NCBI GenBank assembly: GCA_020310875.1
Contig: CM035439.1
Location: 144,458,726 to 144,522,725, forward strand
Direction: 5' to 3'
DNA: 64,000 nt
Source of the DNA: Ceratopteris richardii
Taxonomy: Eukaryota; Streptophyta; Polypodiopsida; Polypodiales; Pteridaceae
Shown: piece by piece, positions 11,901-25,618 of the stretch
Layout: every line of letters begins with the position of its first letter
Position numbering within the stretch: position 1 is the stretch's first letter
Made by a program: the position numbers and the translations under genes
The notes under the pieces: generated by a model
What the model was told of the DNA's origin: nothing
Databases searched by the model: none
Seen by the model: the letters and a program-made list of their open reading frames with translations, nothing else

Positions 11901-14900
11901 ACGGATCCAAACCTTTCATTTCTCGATAATCCCACGCAAAAACATCAGAAAACTCACGCAGGAGTCAGATCAAATCTTCTTGAAATGCCTCGGACAATCC
12001 TGCCTTAATCTTAACAGGACACGGGTTGCTTTCATCACCCAAGTTATAGGTTACTAACTGGTATTTTTGGACATAGAATTGACGAGGTTTCCCCGGATCC
12101 TCAGCTGACTGTAAAAGTTGTTGCAAAGTGGCTTCATCCATAGCAACATTATCATCTACATCCGTGTCTCCGGTCACGGGCACAACCGTACAGGCTACCG
12201 GACTCCAGTTGTCTGCGACACATTGCAGATCTATAGTACCTAAGGAAATTAGATCTTTATTGTTCTTCAGAAACGCTTCTTCTTCGTCGTCAGATAAGCC
12301 ATCCAACATGTGGACTGGCTCTACTACATAGGGCCTGACATGAAGGTCACAGGGTTGAATGGCATCTAGTTTGACAACATATTTACGGTGATTATCTTTA
12401 AAAGTCAATTCCTGCGCTGACCAATCCTGTATAACTTTGGCCTATTTCAACCATGGTCGACCGAACAAAAGATTATAGTCAAGGCTGGATTCTAGTAGTT
12501 CTAAGACTACAAAAGTCATTTTAAACGTGGTACCCTGCAAAGTAATGGGGATATTCCTTACGAGTCCCACCAGATGAACTCGGGATTGATCTGCCATTCT
12601 GACAAAGAATTGAACGGCCTCGATTTGGGTCCACCCTAACTTCTTGCAGAGAGCTGCAATTGCTATGTTCACACCGGAACCACCATCAATTAATACTTGC
12701 GTAATCTTGTGATTTTTATGCCATACCGTAATTAAGGGGGCTGAATGATCCACTATAGAATCAGTTTGCGGTTGTATTGTTGCAGTCACCGGAGTACTGG
12801 GAGATCCAAGACTAACTTGTTGTTGAAACTGTTGCCTAACTCCGGGCACCAAGGCGAGTAGCTGCCCCAAGGGGAGTGTAATTGAAGCTTTAGAGAGAAT
12901 ATCCCATACCTACTCTGTTTGAGTTGTACTCCACCGATTCTGATGATGATTCTCCTATTACTGGAGTACAGTCTTGTTCATGCGCTCTCACCTTTGGCAG
13001 GGGAACCTGTGTCATCGGAATTGGATCGGGGAACATGGTAGGCTCTTTGGTGGTCCATTGTCTGGCTTTGGTATACATTCGATGCTGTTCACGGATGCCA
13101 GGTTCAAACACCTCAACTGCGGGTTGCAACTGCTTACCGGATCTTGTCTGGACCACTGCTGCTTGCGATTCCACTAGTGAGATATAGACCATGATGGTCA
13201 TCGGGTTTTGACGCTCTTTCTTTCTTTTATCATATTCGGCTGCATCCTTGCAGAATCTCCGGATGTGTCCAAGATCACCACAAAAATGACAGCGAGGTGG
13301 TGGCAGAGAAGTACCTTCCGGTGATGTACCTGTCTGCCAGCAATTTGTATTAAACTTGGTATTCTGTGGTCCTCGATAAGTTTTGTATCCTTATGACTGA
13401 TTGTTTTGCATCTGCGGTGGCACGTAGTGGGTTGTGGGTTGTCGATTGTCCTGCTTCTTGTATAATGGCATTTATAGATGCTCGTCCCTGCACTTTGGCA
13501 TTATACGCACAATTTTTGGTTGAGTGTCCGGTGGTATTGCAGATGGCGTAATACATCTGATTAAGGGCACAGGTCGCACTGGTATGCCTGGGGTTTTTGC
13601 ACTTAGTGCAATACAGCTGTTTAGCCTGATCATCTATACCATGCTTACTGGCTTTCAGCCATTCCAAGCCTTAAGTGAATCCTCCAACCTTATGCTCTAG
13701 TTGCAGGGCCATCGCTATAACAGCATCCAGTGTCATAGCACCCACACAGCGGATGATCATAATTTGTCGTAGCTATGGGGTCAAACCATTAATGAACCAC
13801 TGGGTTATAACATCATTCGGTATATTAGCATGTGCAAGAGGCAATTCTCTTAAATGAGTTCTAAATAATGTAGCATATTCCTGAACAGTGTGATGCGGCT
13901 TCTGCATATTGTTCTGCAAGTAATCGAAGATTTCGGCAGGATTTTTCTTCAATCGAAACCTCTGCAAAAACGCATCCCTTACCGCCTTATAGGTAATGAA
14001 ATGGTTGATATCATACTCTGTCAACCATCGTGCTGCTTCATTGACTAAGGTTGATCTAAATACGATGGCCTTGTATGCCAGATCGGGTGGATGGTTTAGC
14101 ACTCCATAACTTATTTCAAAGGTGCGTACATGGGCATCAGGATCGTCACCTGGAAATCCACTGAACTTGGTGTAAGTAACCCCTGTTGGAACTGGTCGAA
14201 GTGGAAGGGGTTGTTACTGTTGTTGTTGCTGCTGCTGCTGTTGACCACTCATGGTGCTAGTCGTGCTACCGTTGCTATCTCCTAAGTTCTGAGGTGGTGT
14301 TTCTGGTCCTTCGGAGTCTGTATGGTCAGACTACGCACTTTTTGGCTTGAAAATAGCATTTAATCTCTTACGGATCTCCAAATCGAAGAGCCTATCCTCA
14401 GCTTGGATATCCAAGGTAGGAAAATTTGCCTCGAACAGTGGTGTCCGAAACAAAGATTCACCAGGGAGTATCACATGGTCAGCAGAAAATTGTAAGTACC
14501 CTGCAACTGGGAACGAACTGTCACCGGAATTTGTCGAACTCTCCCCAAAACAGGGTATTCTTTCACCGGCAATGATCTCTCTGGGTAACACCACTTTATC
14601 CTCGGAAAAGTTCGAATCGTGATCAGACGCTGTCGGGTCACCTGCGCATTGTGTCCCTGTACACTCTGAAGTTACTGTACCTTCTGCAGACTGTACCGAA
14701 ATTACACCGAAATCTACCGAAATTTCCTCCTGTGTTATCAGAATTATACCGGAATCGCTACTAACAGATTTTGTTCCTTCGACAACTTAACTTAACAGGT
14801 CTATGCTTTTGCCGACTGGGGGTGTCCCTAGCAAATTTGGTACTATCCAGGGATGCTCATCTCTCTTGTACTTCGGGTACGACTCCTCGGACCGAGTAAC

Positions 14901-14985
14901 TGGCATATATCACCTCTGCACCTCTTGCGTACTACTCCACCTTACTGATTATTCACAGTATGTGCCACCTTCCCACAGATGGCAC
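8987..14985 (-). mobile_element. Element A gag-pol region (unit 2)
   Basis: This is the most complete internal region of element A. In reading order it has gag from about 14906 (zinc knuckles near 13600 and 13260), protease near 12680, and RT at about 11310-11840. RNase H follows (about 10500-11280, with FVDASDIAIGSVL), and then integrase (9242-10444) with an H-H-C-C finger (CDTCQ near 10190), a DFIGP core, TDQGTHFAN and the LAESTNK acidic block. The C-terminal GPYRI/SKLRPYH block has no chromodomain after it. A non-coding leader of about 255 bp (8987-9241) follows integrase and is fused to a foreign protease-RT fragment. Fossil, broken at several places. Confidence 0.85.
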
Positions 14986-14988
14986 CAG

Positions 14989-15449
14989 TGTTAAAATGCA
15001 CTTCTTCATTACAGGCATTTTAAGTTCTTTCCGGTTCTTGGGAGTGGTAGGGGTCTGATAAATCAGAGGCCCTGTAACTTGATTTTCCCAATTAACTTAT
15101 TCAAATCGTAGTATGTTAACATTTAAAACTCTGTTTAATACGAATTGCCGTCAAGACTCTGGTTAGTCCTCTCCCAGGTTTACTGTTCATACTCAGGTTA
15201 ATATTGTTCACAGTGCGTCGCATAGCAATTATTAATTACCGTTGCATAGACTTATTACCCGCACTTAACCTTACTGCATTAATCACCAATTAATGTAATT
15301 AAATAAAGTAAGAACCACAATACTCAGATTTTACACCGCAATGTCTTTTCATTAGTTGATAAACAAATACATCTCTTCGCAATCGACCTTTCGGTTCGCG
15401 CGGTATATGAAAAATAGGGAATTACAATATGCCAATCCGGCGGCTTACA
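14989..15449 (-). repeat. Element A LTR (copy c)
   Basis: This 461-bp minus-strand copy starts TGTAAGCCGCC and ends TTTTAACA. It is followed on its strand by the best-preserved primer-binding site of the family, TGGTGCCATCTGTGGG (about 14973-14988), and preceded by the CACTA piece. Confidence 0.9.
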
Positions 15450-16213
15450 GACTCGTGCAAAAAAGAATGCAATCATTCGAGGAGGCATGAATCTTTGTCT
15501 AATCCATACCCATGGACTATAAAAGCTTCTTTGCATCCCCATGTGTTGGAGGCATGTCATTACCATCAGGACTAAAAAATTGATGTTTCAAAGCCTGTAA
15601 GGGATAAGCAATTACAATGATATTAATAAATAAAACCTATTTCCATGAAGCAATGAAAGTTCCAATTCCACTCTACCTAAAAAATTCAGAGAAACTATCA
15701 TCCAACCATCTATAGATGGATTGAAGATTGAGCATCGTGAGCAATGTAGGTAGAACATAAATCTTTGTGCCATTGTTGAGTGGTAAACGAGCTAGTTTTG
15801 CATATTCTGATGTTTTTTGTCGGCTTTTGATCGTGGAAATTATTTCGTATCTATGGAACCCATGACATTGTCTACACTATCATGGTCTTCATCCATGTCA
15901 TGAAATGCCTTGAGCATTTCTTCCATGTATTCATTCTCTATCATGCTACCAGTAGCTTCAGATGTTTTTTGTCGGCTTTTGATCGTGGAAATTATTTCGT
16001 AATCCATGGAACCCATGACATTGTCTCCACCATCATGGTCTTCATCCATGTCATGAAATGCCTTGAGCATTTCTTCCATGTATTCATTCTCTATCATGCT
16101 ACCAGTAGCTTGTGCTTCTGCATACCATTTCATTCTCTTTTGCCTACGAGAGGTAGATGATCCAATGTCGCATGGGTCGATTTTCTCATCAACCGAACCA
16201 TGCGACTAGAATA
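15450..16213 (-). mobile_element. CACTA transposase piece (copy 3)
   Basis: This is the third 764-bp copy of the CACTA transposase segment, with the same intron, tandem duplication and joints as 1328-2091. Small differences open a longer frame through both halves of the tandem duplication (15840-16133), but no complete transposase domain is present. Confidence 0.85.
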
Positions 16214-17377
16214 GGATTCAAACATAAGCGATACTCTCGGCACTTTTCAAAGCAGCACCGTAAATGATACACGTGCATCGAAGTGTCACCAAATAATGAA
16301 AAAAAATCATCCAGATAGACTTGCATAAATGTTGTCAGATAAGGTGAGAACACTTCCTGCATACATCTTTGGAATGTACTCGAGGCATTCCACAAACTGA
16401 ACCACATTACGGTGCAGGCATAGACACCCCAGTTGGTGATGAATGCGGTCTTCAGTATATCCTGTTCCGCCATCCTCACTTGATTGTATCCAGTGTAGCC
16501 ATCCAAGAAAGAATACATTTCATGACTTGCTACCTCATCAAGCATGGTATCTAGAAAAGGAAGAGGGAACGGATCCGGTATGGTGGCTGCGTTAAGTTTT
16601 CGGTAGTTGACACAAATGCGTAACTGTTTATTTTTCTTCGGTACGATCACTATTGGAGAGATCCACTCTGCATGTTCAATGGGCACAATGAATCCAACCT
16701 TCAGCAAGCAATCTAACTTTGCTTTTACCTGGGCTGCATAATGCGGATTCATCTGGTAGCTGGCTTACTTGAAGGGTCGTGCATCTGGCTTCAGCACCAC
16801 CCGGTGTTGATAAATTCGTGGGTCAAGACCTTTCATGTCTCTGTAATCCCAAGTTACCGATGGTAAGTCTACAGTACCTAATGGGATAAGATCCTTATTG
16901 GTCTTGAGGAAAGCCTCCTCCTCATCATCAGATAGCCCATCCAACATATGGACTTGCTCTGCTACATATGGGCGTGCGTGTAAATCACAAGGTTGCATAG
17001 CATCCAATGTCACGACATATTTGCGGCGATTGTTCTTAAAAATTAACTCTTGAGTTGGCCAATCATGCACAACTTTGGCTTGCTTTAGCCATGGTCGACC
17101 AAAGAGTAAGTTGTAGTCGAGACTAGATTCAGGTAACTCCAGGACTACAAAAGTCATTTTAAATGTAGTTCCCTGCAGGGTTATAGGAATGTTATGTACT
17201 AGTCCCACCAGATAGACTCTGGATTGGTCCGCCATTCGCACAAAGAACTGCACTAGTTCAATTTGGATCCAACCTAGTTTCTTACAGAGTGCAGCTATCG
17301 CAATATTCACACCAGACCCACCATCAACTAAAACTTGTGTGATCTTCTGGTTTTTATACCAAACGGTGATCAACAGA
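16214..17377 (-). mobile_element. Ty3 protease-RT fragment (unit 2)
   Basis: This is the third copy of the foreign protease-RT fragment, somewhat shorter than the copy at 7545-8986 but with the same ends. It has the protease block (VDGGSGVNIA) near 17310 and an RT core at 16189-16752. At about 17377 it is fused to the post-integrase leader of unit 1, as at 8986. Fossil. Confidence 0.85.
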
Positions 17378-20300
17378 CACAATAGCGATTAACAGAAAAA
17401 AGAAGAAGATTAAGTAGATACTCGACAACGGGGCGATCGAAAACCCTAATCATCGTGCGGTATTGAGATGATAACCTTCATAATTACGGTGGGCATGCAT
17501 GAGCAGATTCAATAACACAGACGGCGATTAATGATGATGAGGTAGCAAAACAAGGAGTTTTTACGGTCTTTATTCAACCAACATGCGGAAATAAAAAGAA
17601 AGTAAGTGACACGCGGAAAAACGAAGAACACATCATCGAGAATCAGGCGCTTGGTGATACGGCCGTAACTTTGAACCATTGATCACTTTAGGAAGAGGAA
17701 CTCCAGTCAAGGTAGTCAACCGAAAAGTAGCTGGTCCCACTTGCTCACTAATCCGATAAGGACCGAACCACCGTAATTTAAATTTCTCAGCAAAACGATT
17801 TGATTTAGCATTATAAAACAGCACAAGTTGGCCCACTGTAAACATAGGAGTCTTGAGGAAACGATGATGAGTCCGGGCTTGCCGCAATTGTACTTCTTGA
17901 AGAGTTAGAAAGCTTTCCCAACGATGTTCATCGAAGTTATTGAGTGCTTCCAACCGAAATGATAAAGAGTCTTCGGATAACAGTTTCTGAGTTAGGGCCA
18001 CGTGTAAGCTTGGCACGACAATCTCCATAGGCGCGATTGCTTCCAACCCATAAGCAAGCTTGAAAGGAGTCAGTCCGGTTGCAACTTTGTATGTAGTCCG
18101 GTATGCCCATAAGACTGCAGGTAGTAACTGATCCCATCTTTCTGGTGATTCCACGATCAATTTGCGAAGCATACTTAACAGCGTCTTGTTGGTACTTTCA
18201 GCTAAACCATTAGCATGAGGATAGTACGATGAACTGAATTTATGCAGAATTTGAAAAGTGTATGTTAGTACTCGCATTAAATTGTTAGCAAAGTGTGTTC
18301 CTTGATCTGTCACAAGTTCCAGAGGTAATCCATGACGCGGAAAAACATCCTTCATCAGGCATTTTTCCACCGAAACAGCTGTAGCAGACCGTAAGGCCTA
18401 AGCTTCTGCCCACCTGGTAGCGTAATCTGTGCAGGTCAGAATGTAGCGATTATTGCTAAGGGTCGCTGGAGGTGTGATTGGTCCAATAAAATCAAGACCC
18501 CACTTCTGAAAAGGTTCCAAAGGTAATACAGGTTGTAGAGGGAAAAAGTATCTCTGTAATGGTTGTCCAGCCGATTGACAAGTGTCGCAGTGCTGCACAA
18601 ACTGAAGTACGTCTTTATACATGGTTGGCCACCAAAGCCCACTTTGCAAAATCTTCCGATGAGTGAGATCTACAGCAAAATGTCCACCGGAGGGTATTGA
18701 ATGTGCCATAGTGATGACTGAGTTTGCTTCATGTGGCGGAATGTAGCGAAGTAATACACCAGTGTGGTCCATATAGTACAACTGTCGTACCAGCAACCGG
18801 AATCGGTGACTATAAACTGCAATCTTCCGTCGCATATAAGGAGGTGTATGAAGAGGAAGACATCCATCAGTCAGGAAAGTTAACAATGTATCATAATAAG
18901 TAGGCTGCTCATGATGTTCGAGAGATTCATCACGAGCTGGTTTAGTAGCGTAAACTGTTGGTGTGGTATCATCAACGCCCACCAAAGCTTCGTCGGAATC
19001 CAACCGAGAGAGAAAGTGTGCTAAGGCATGGGCTGTACCTGGTCGATGAATCACTTTATAGTCAAACTCTTGTAGCAATAAGACCAAACGAGCCAAGCGA
19101 CCACCTAAATGTTGCTGCCGGACCAGATATACAAGTGCAACATGATCCACATGAAAGGTGAATTTTCGGCCTAGCAAATAATGCCTGAATTTCTTTACAG
19201 AATATACCAATCCGAGACATTCTCGTTCAGTCACATAATAATTCCTTTCCGCAGGAGCGAGTCGACGACTTGCATAGTAAATAGGCCGAAACCATTTGTC
19301 CGTTTGTTGCATTAAAACACTGCCAATGGCTATATCCGATGCATCTACAAAGACATGGAATGGGTGTTCCCAATCAGGAGGCTGCAGAATGGGAGCCTGC
19401 GTCAATAATCCTTTTAGACGATCAAATGCAGTTTGGCATTCCGGAGTCCATTCGAAATGTCGTGGAGTACTAGTCATTAGCTGATTTAGTGGTGTTGTTA
19501 AATGGGCAAGCCACCGTAGATGCCGGTCATGCCACCGGATTTGACCCAAGAAGTGCATAACCTTTTTCGGCGTTGTAGGAACGGGTGCTTCCAACACAGC
19601 TGCGACTTTATCGGGATCAACTTGGATACCTTGTGCCGATATGATATGTCCAAGGAGTTTACCACAAGACACCGCAAAAACAGATTTTGACGGGTTAAGG
19701 CAGAGTCAGTATTCACGGCATTTCTCAAAACAGCACCATAAATGATATAGGTGCACCACAATCTTGCCGAATAAGGAGAAGTCTTCTAAATAGACTTGCA
19801 TAAAAGTGGTTAGGTAGGGTGAGAAAACTTCTTGCATATAGCATTGAAATGTGCTGGGATCATTCCGTAACCCAAACCACATGACCATACAAGCAAAAAC
19901 ACCCTAGTTTGTAATGAAAGTTGTTTTCGGTATGTCTTCTTCAGCCATTCTGACCTGGTTATAACCACTGTAGCCGTCCAAAAAGGAGTATATCTCATGA
20001 CCAGCCACTCTGTCAAGCATTGTGTCAAGAAAGGGAAGAGGAAACGGATCAGGTACCGTGGCCGCATTCAATTTCCGATAATCCACACAGATTCGTAGCT
20101 GCTTATTTTTCTTAGGAACAATAACGATCGGAGATATCCATTCAGTGTGTTCTATTGGTACGATGAATCCCACCTTCAATAACCTATCGAGCTCTGCTTT
20201 GACCTGTGCTGCATAATTGGGATTCATGCGGTAACTGGATTGTTTAATTGGCTTCGCTTCCGGCTTAAGCATGACTCAATGTTGATAGATCCGCGGAACC

Positions 20301-20430
20301 AGACCTTTCATATCCTCATAATCCCACGCAAAAACATCAAAAAACTCACGCAGGAGACGGATCAAATCTTCTTGAAATGCCTTGGACAATACTGCCTTAA
20401 TCTTAAGAGGACAACGGTTGCTTTCAAATA
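17378..20430 (-). mobile_element. Element A RT-RNase H-integrase region (unit 1, inverted)
   Basis: In minus-strand order this holds RT (about 19680-20300, VPKKNKQLRIC and SFLDGYSGYNQV blocks), RNase H with EFDYKVIHRPGTAHAL near 19060, the integrase finger near 18590, the integrase core (18360-18000) and the C-terminal SKLRPYH block near 17650. A 255-bp leader then leads into the foreign fragment. It begins at 20430 in the protease-RT linker, the same region where the plus strand stops at 5437. Fossil with several breaks. Confidence 0.85.
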
Positions 20431-23400
20431 AGTTATGCAGTGCTAAACCATCCACCCAATCTGGCATACAAGGCCATCGTATTTCAGTCAACCTTAGTCA
20501 ATGAAGCAGTACGATGGTTAACAGAGTATGATATCAACCATTTCGTTACCTATGCGGCGGTAAGGGATGCGTTTTTGCAGAGGTTCCGGTTGAAGAAAAA
20601 TCCTACCGAAATCTTCGATTACTTGCAGAACAATATGCAGAAGCCGTATCACACTGTTCAGGAATATGCTACATTATTTAGAACTCATTTAAGACAATTG
20701 CCTCTGGCACATGCTAATATACTGAATGATGTTATAACCCAGTGGTTCATTAATGGTTTGACCCCACAGCTACGACAAATTATGATCATCCGCTGTGTGG
20801 GTGCTATGACACTGGATGCTGTTATAGCAATGGCCTTGCAACTAGAGCATAAGGTTGGAGGATTCACTGAAGCCTTGGAATGGCTGAAAGCGAGTAAGCA
20901 TGGTATAGATGATCAGGCTAAACAGCTGTATTGCACTAAGTGCAAAAACCCCAGGCATACCAGTGCGACCTGTGCCCTTAATCAGCTGTATTACGCCATC
21001 TACAATACCACCGGACACTCAACCGAAAATTGTGCGTATAATGCCAAAGTGTAGGGACGAGCAGCTGTAAATGCCATTATACAGGAAGGACAACCGACAA
21101 CCCACTACGTGCCACCGCAGATGCGAAACAATCAGTCGCAAGGATACAAAACTTACCGAGGACCACGGAATACCAAGTTTAATACAAATCGCTGGCAGAC
21201 AGGTACATCACCGGAAGGTACTTCTCTGCCACCACCTCGCTGTCATTTTTGTGGTGATCTTGGACACATCCGGAGATTCTGCAAGGATGCAGCCAAATAT
21301 GATAAAAGAAAGAAAGAGCGTCAAAACCCGATGACCAACATGGTCTATATCTCACTAGTGGAATCGCAAGCAGCAATGGTCTAGACAAGATCCGGTAAGC
21401 AGTTGCAACCCGCAGCTGAGGTGTTTGAACCTGGCATCCGTGAACAGCATGGAATGTATACCAAAGCCAGCCAATGGACCACCAAAGAGCCTACCGTGTT
21501 CCCCGATCCAATTCCGATGACACACGTTCCCCTGCCAAAGGTGAGAGCGCATGAACAAGACTGTACTCCAGTAATAGGAGAATCATCATTAGAATTGGTG
21601 AAGAGTACAACTCAAACAAAGCAGGTATGGGATATTCTCTCTAAGGCTTCAATTACACTCCCCTTGGGGCAACTACTCGCCTTGGTGCCCGGAGTTAGGC
21701 AACACTTTCAACAACAAGTTAGTCTTGGATCTCCCAGTACTCCGGCGACCGCAACAATACAACTGGAAAATGATTCTATAGTGGATCATTCAGTCCCCTT
21801 AATTACGGTATGGCATAAAAATCACAAGATTATGCAAGTGTTAATTGATGGTGGTTCCAGTGTGAACATAGCAACTACAGCTCTCTACAAGAAGTTAGGG
21901 TGGACCCAAATCGAGCCCGTTCAATTCTTTGTCAGAATGGCAGATCAATCTCGAGTTCATCCGGTGGGACTCGTAAGGAATATCCCCATTACTTTGCAGG
22001 GTACCACGTTTAAACTGACCTTTGTAGTCTTAGAACTACTAGAATCCTGCCTCGACTATAATCTTTTGTTCGGTCGACCATGGTTGAAACACGCCAAAGT
22101 TATACAGGATTGGTCAATGCAGGAATTGACTTTTAAAGATAATCACCGTAAATATGTTGTCAAACTAGATGCCATTCAACACTGTGAGCTTCATGCCAGG
22201 CCCTATGTAGCAGAGCCACTCCACATGTTGGATGGCTTATCTGACGACGAAGAAGAAGCGTTTCTGAAGAACAATAAAGATCTGATTTCCTTAGGTACTG
22301 TAGATCTGCAATGTGTCGCAGACAACTGGAGTCCGGCAGCCTGTATGGTTGTGCCCGTGACCGGAGACACGGATGTAGATGATAATGTTGCTATGGATGA
22401 AGCCACTCTGCAACAACTTTTACAGTCAGCTGACGATCCAGGGAACCTCGTCAATTCTATGTCCGAAAAGACCAGTTAGTAACCTATAACTTGGGTGATG
22501 AAAGCAACCCGTGTCCTGTTAAGATTAAGGCAGGATTGTCCGAGGGATTTCAAGAAGATTTGATCTGACTCTTGCGTGAGTTTTCTGATGTTTTTGCGTG
22601 GGATTATCGGCATATGAAAGGGCTGGATCCACGGATCTATCAACATCGAGTCGTGCTTAAGCCGGAAGCGAAGCCAATTAAACAATCCAGTTACCGCATG
22701 AATCCCAATTATGAAGCACGGGTCAAAGCAGAGCTCGATAGCTTATTGAAGGTGGGATTCATCGTACCAATAGAACACGCTGAATGGATATCTCCGATCG
22801 TTATTGTTCTTAAGAAAAATAAGCAGCTACGAATCTGTGTGGATTACCGGAAACTGAATGCGGCCACGGTACCTGATCCATTTCCTCTTCCCTTTCTTGA
22901 CACAATGCTTGACAGAGTGGCCGGGCATGAGATGTACTCCTTTTTGGACGGCTACAGTGGTTATAACCAGGTCAGAATGGCCGAAGAAGACATACCTAAA
23001 ACAGCTTTCATTACAAACTGGGGTGTTTTTGCTTGTACGGTCATGTGGTTTGGGTTACAGAATGCTCCCAGCACATTTCAATGCTGTATGCAGGAAGTTT
23101 TCTCACCCTACCTAACCACTTTTATGCAAGTCTATTTAGATGACTTCTCCTTATTCGGCAAGATTGCGGCGCACCTATATCATTTACGGTGTTGTTTTGA
23201 GAAATGCCGTGAATACCGACTCTGCCTGAACCCATCAAAATCTGTTTTTGCGGTGTCTTGTGGTAAACTCCTTGGACATATCATATCGGCACAAGGTATC
23301 CAAGTTGATCCCGATAAAGTCGCAGCTGTGTTGGAAGCACCCGTTCCTACAACGCCGAAAGAGGTTATGCGCTTCTTGGGTCAAATCCGGTGGCATGGCC

Positions 23401-25300
23401 GGCATCTACAATGGCTCTCCCATTTAACAACACCACTAAATCAGCTAATGACTAGTACTCCACGACATTTCGAATGGACTCCGAAATGCCAAACTGCATT
23501 TGATCGTTTAAAAGGATTATTGATGCAGGCTCCCATTTTGCAGCCTCCTGATTGGGAATGCCCATTCCATGTCTTTGTAGATGCATCTGATATAGCCATT
23601 GGCAGTGTTTTAATGTAGCAAACGGACAAATGGTTTCGGCCTATTTACTATGCAAGTCGTCGAATCGCTCCTGCGGAAAGGAATTATTCTGTGACTGAAT
23701 GAGAATGTCTCGGATTGGTATATTCTGTAAAGAAATTCAGGCATTATTTGCTACGCCGAAAATTCACCTTTCACGTGGATCATGCTGCACTTGTATATCT
23801 GGTCCGGCAGCAACATTTAGGTGGTCGCTTGGCTCGTTGGGTCTTATTGCTACAAGAGTTCGACTACAAAGTGATTCATCGACCAGGTACAGCCCATGCC
23901 TTAGCAGACTTTCTCTCTCGGTTGGATTCCGACGAAGCTCTGGTGGGCGTTGATGATACTACACTAGCAATTTACGCTACTAAACCAGCTCCTGATGAAT
24001 CTCTCGAACATCATGAGCAGCCTACTTATTATGATACATTGTTAACTTTCCTGACTGATGGATGTCTTCCTCTTCATACACCTCCTTCTATGCGAGGGAA
24101 GATTACAGTTTATAGTCGCCGATTCCGGTTGCTGGTAGGATAGTTGTACTATATGGACCACACTGGTGTATTACTTTGCTACATTCCGCCACATGAAGCA
24201 AACTCAGTCATCACTATGGCACATTCAATACCCTCCGGTGGACATTTTGCTGTAGATCTCACTCATCGGAAGATTTTGCAAAGTGGGCTTTGGTGGCCAA
24301 CCATGTATAAAGACGTACTTCAGTTTGTGCAGCACTGCGACACTTGTCAACGGGCTGGACAGCCATTACAGAGACACTTTTTTCCTCTATAACCTGTATT
24401 ACCTTTGGAACCTTTTCAGAAGTGGGGTCTTGATTTTATTGGACCAATCACACCTCCAGCGACCCTTAGCAATAATCGCTACGTTCTGACCTGCACAGAT
24501 TACACTACCAGGTGGGCAGAAGCTTGGGCCTTACGGTCTGCTACTGCTGTTTCGGTGGCAAAATGCCTGATGAAGGATGTTTTTCCGCGTTATGGATTAC
24601 CTCTAGAACTTATGACAAATCAAGGAACACACTTTGCTAACAATTTAATGCGAGTACTAACGCACACTTTTCAAATTCTGCATAAATTCAATTCACCGTA
24701 CTATCCTCGTGCTAATGGTTTAGCTGAAAGTACCAACAAGATGCTGTTAAGTATGCTTCGCAAATTGATCGTCGAATCATCAAAAAGATGGGATCAGTTA
24801 CTACCTGTAGTCTTATGGGCATACCGGACTACATACAAAGTTGCAACCGGACTGACTCCTTTCAAGCTTGCTTATGGGTTGGGAGCAATCACGCCTATGG
24901 AGATTATCGTGCCAAGCTTACGCGTGGCCCTAACTCAGAAACTGTTACGCGAAGACTCTTTGTCATTTCGGTTGGAAGCACTCAAAGACTTGGATGAACA
25001 TCGTTGGGAAAGCTTTCTAACTCTTCAAGAAGTTCAGTTGCGGCAAGCTCGGACTCATGATCATTTCCTCAAGGCTCCTATGTTTACAGTGGGCCAACTT
25101 GTGCTATTTTATAATGCTAAATCAAATCGTTTTGCTGAGAAATTTAAATTACGGTGGTTCAGTCCTTACCGGATTAGTGAGCAAGTAGGACCAGCTACTT
25201 TTCGGTTGACTACCTTGACCGGAGTTCCTCTTCCTAAAGTGATCAATGGTTCAAAGTTGCGGCCGTATCACCAAGCGCCTGATTCTCAATGACGTGTTCT
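20431..25300 (+). mobile_element. Element A gag-pol region (unit 3)
   Basis: The plus strand resumes in gag at YGVLNHPPN-like sequence. It continues through the zinc knuckles (near 20940 and 21240), protease near 21840, linker (22240-22480), and RT (22700-23260). RNase H follows (about 23260-23960, FVDASDIAIGSVL and HVDHAALVYL), then integrase (24144-25292) with finger, DFIGP core and C-terminal KLRPYHQAP. This is the only unit whose integrase is followed by the element's own 3' region instead of the foreign fragment. Several open stretches exceed 290 codons, but the whole is broken at several places. Confidence 0.87.
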
Positions 25301-25618
25301 TCGTTTTTCCGCATGTCACTTACTTTCTTTTTATTTTTGCATGTTAGTTGAATAAAGACCGTAAAAACTCCTCGTTTTGCTACCTCATCATGATTAATCG
25401 TCGTCTGTGTTATTGATTCTGCTCATGCATGCCCGCCATAATTATGAAGGTTATCATCTCAATACCGCGCGATGATTAGGGTTTTCGATCGCACTGTTGT
25501 CGAGTATCTACTTAATCTTCTTCTTTTTTCTGTTAATCGCTATTGTGTTTGTGTGTTCTGTACATTGAGTTTCCTGTGTTTGTTGTGTCTCGTGTTCTTG
25601 TACTTTCGCGTGCGCATC

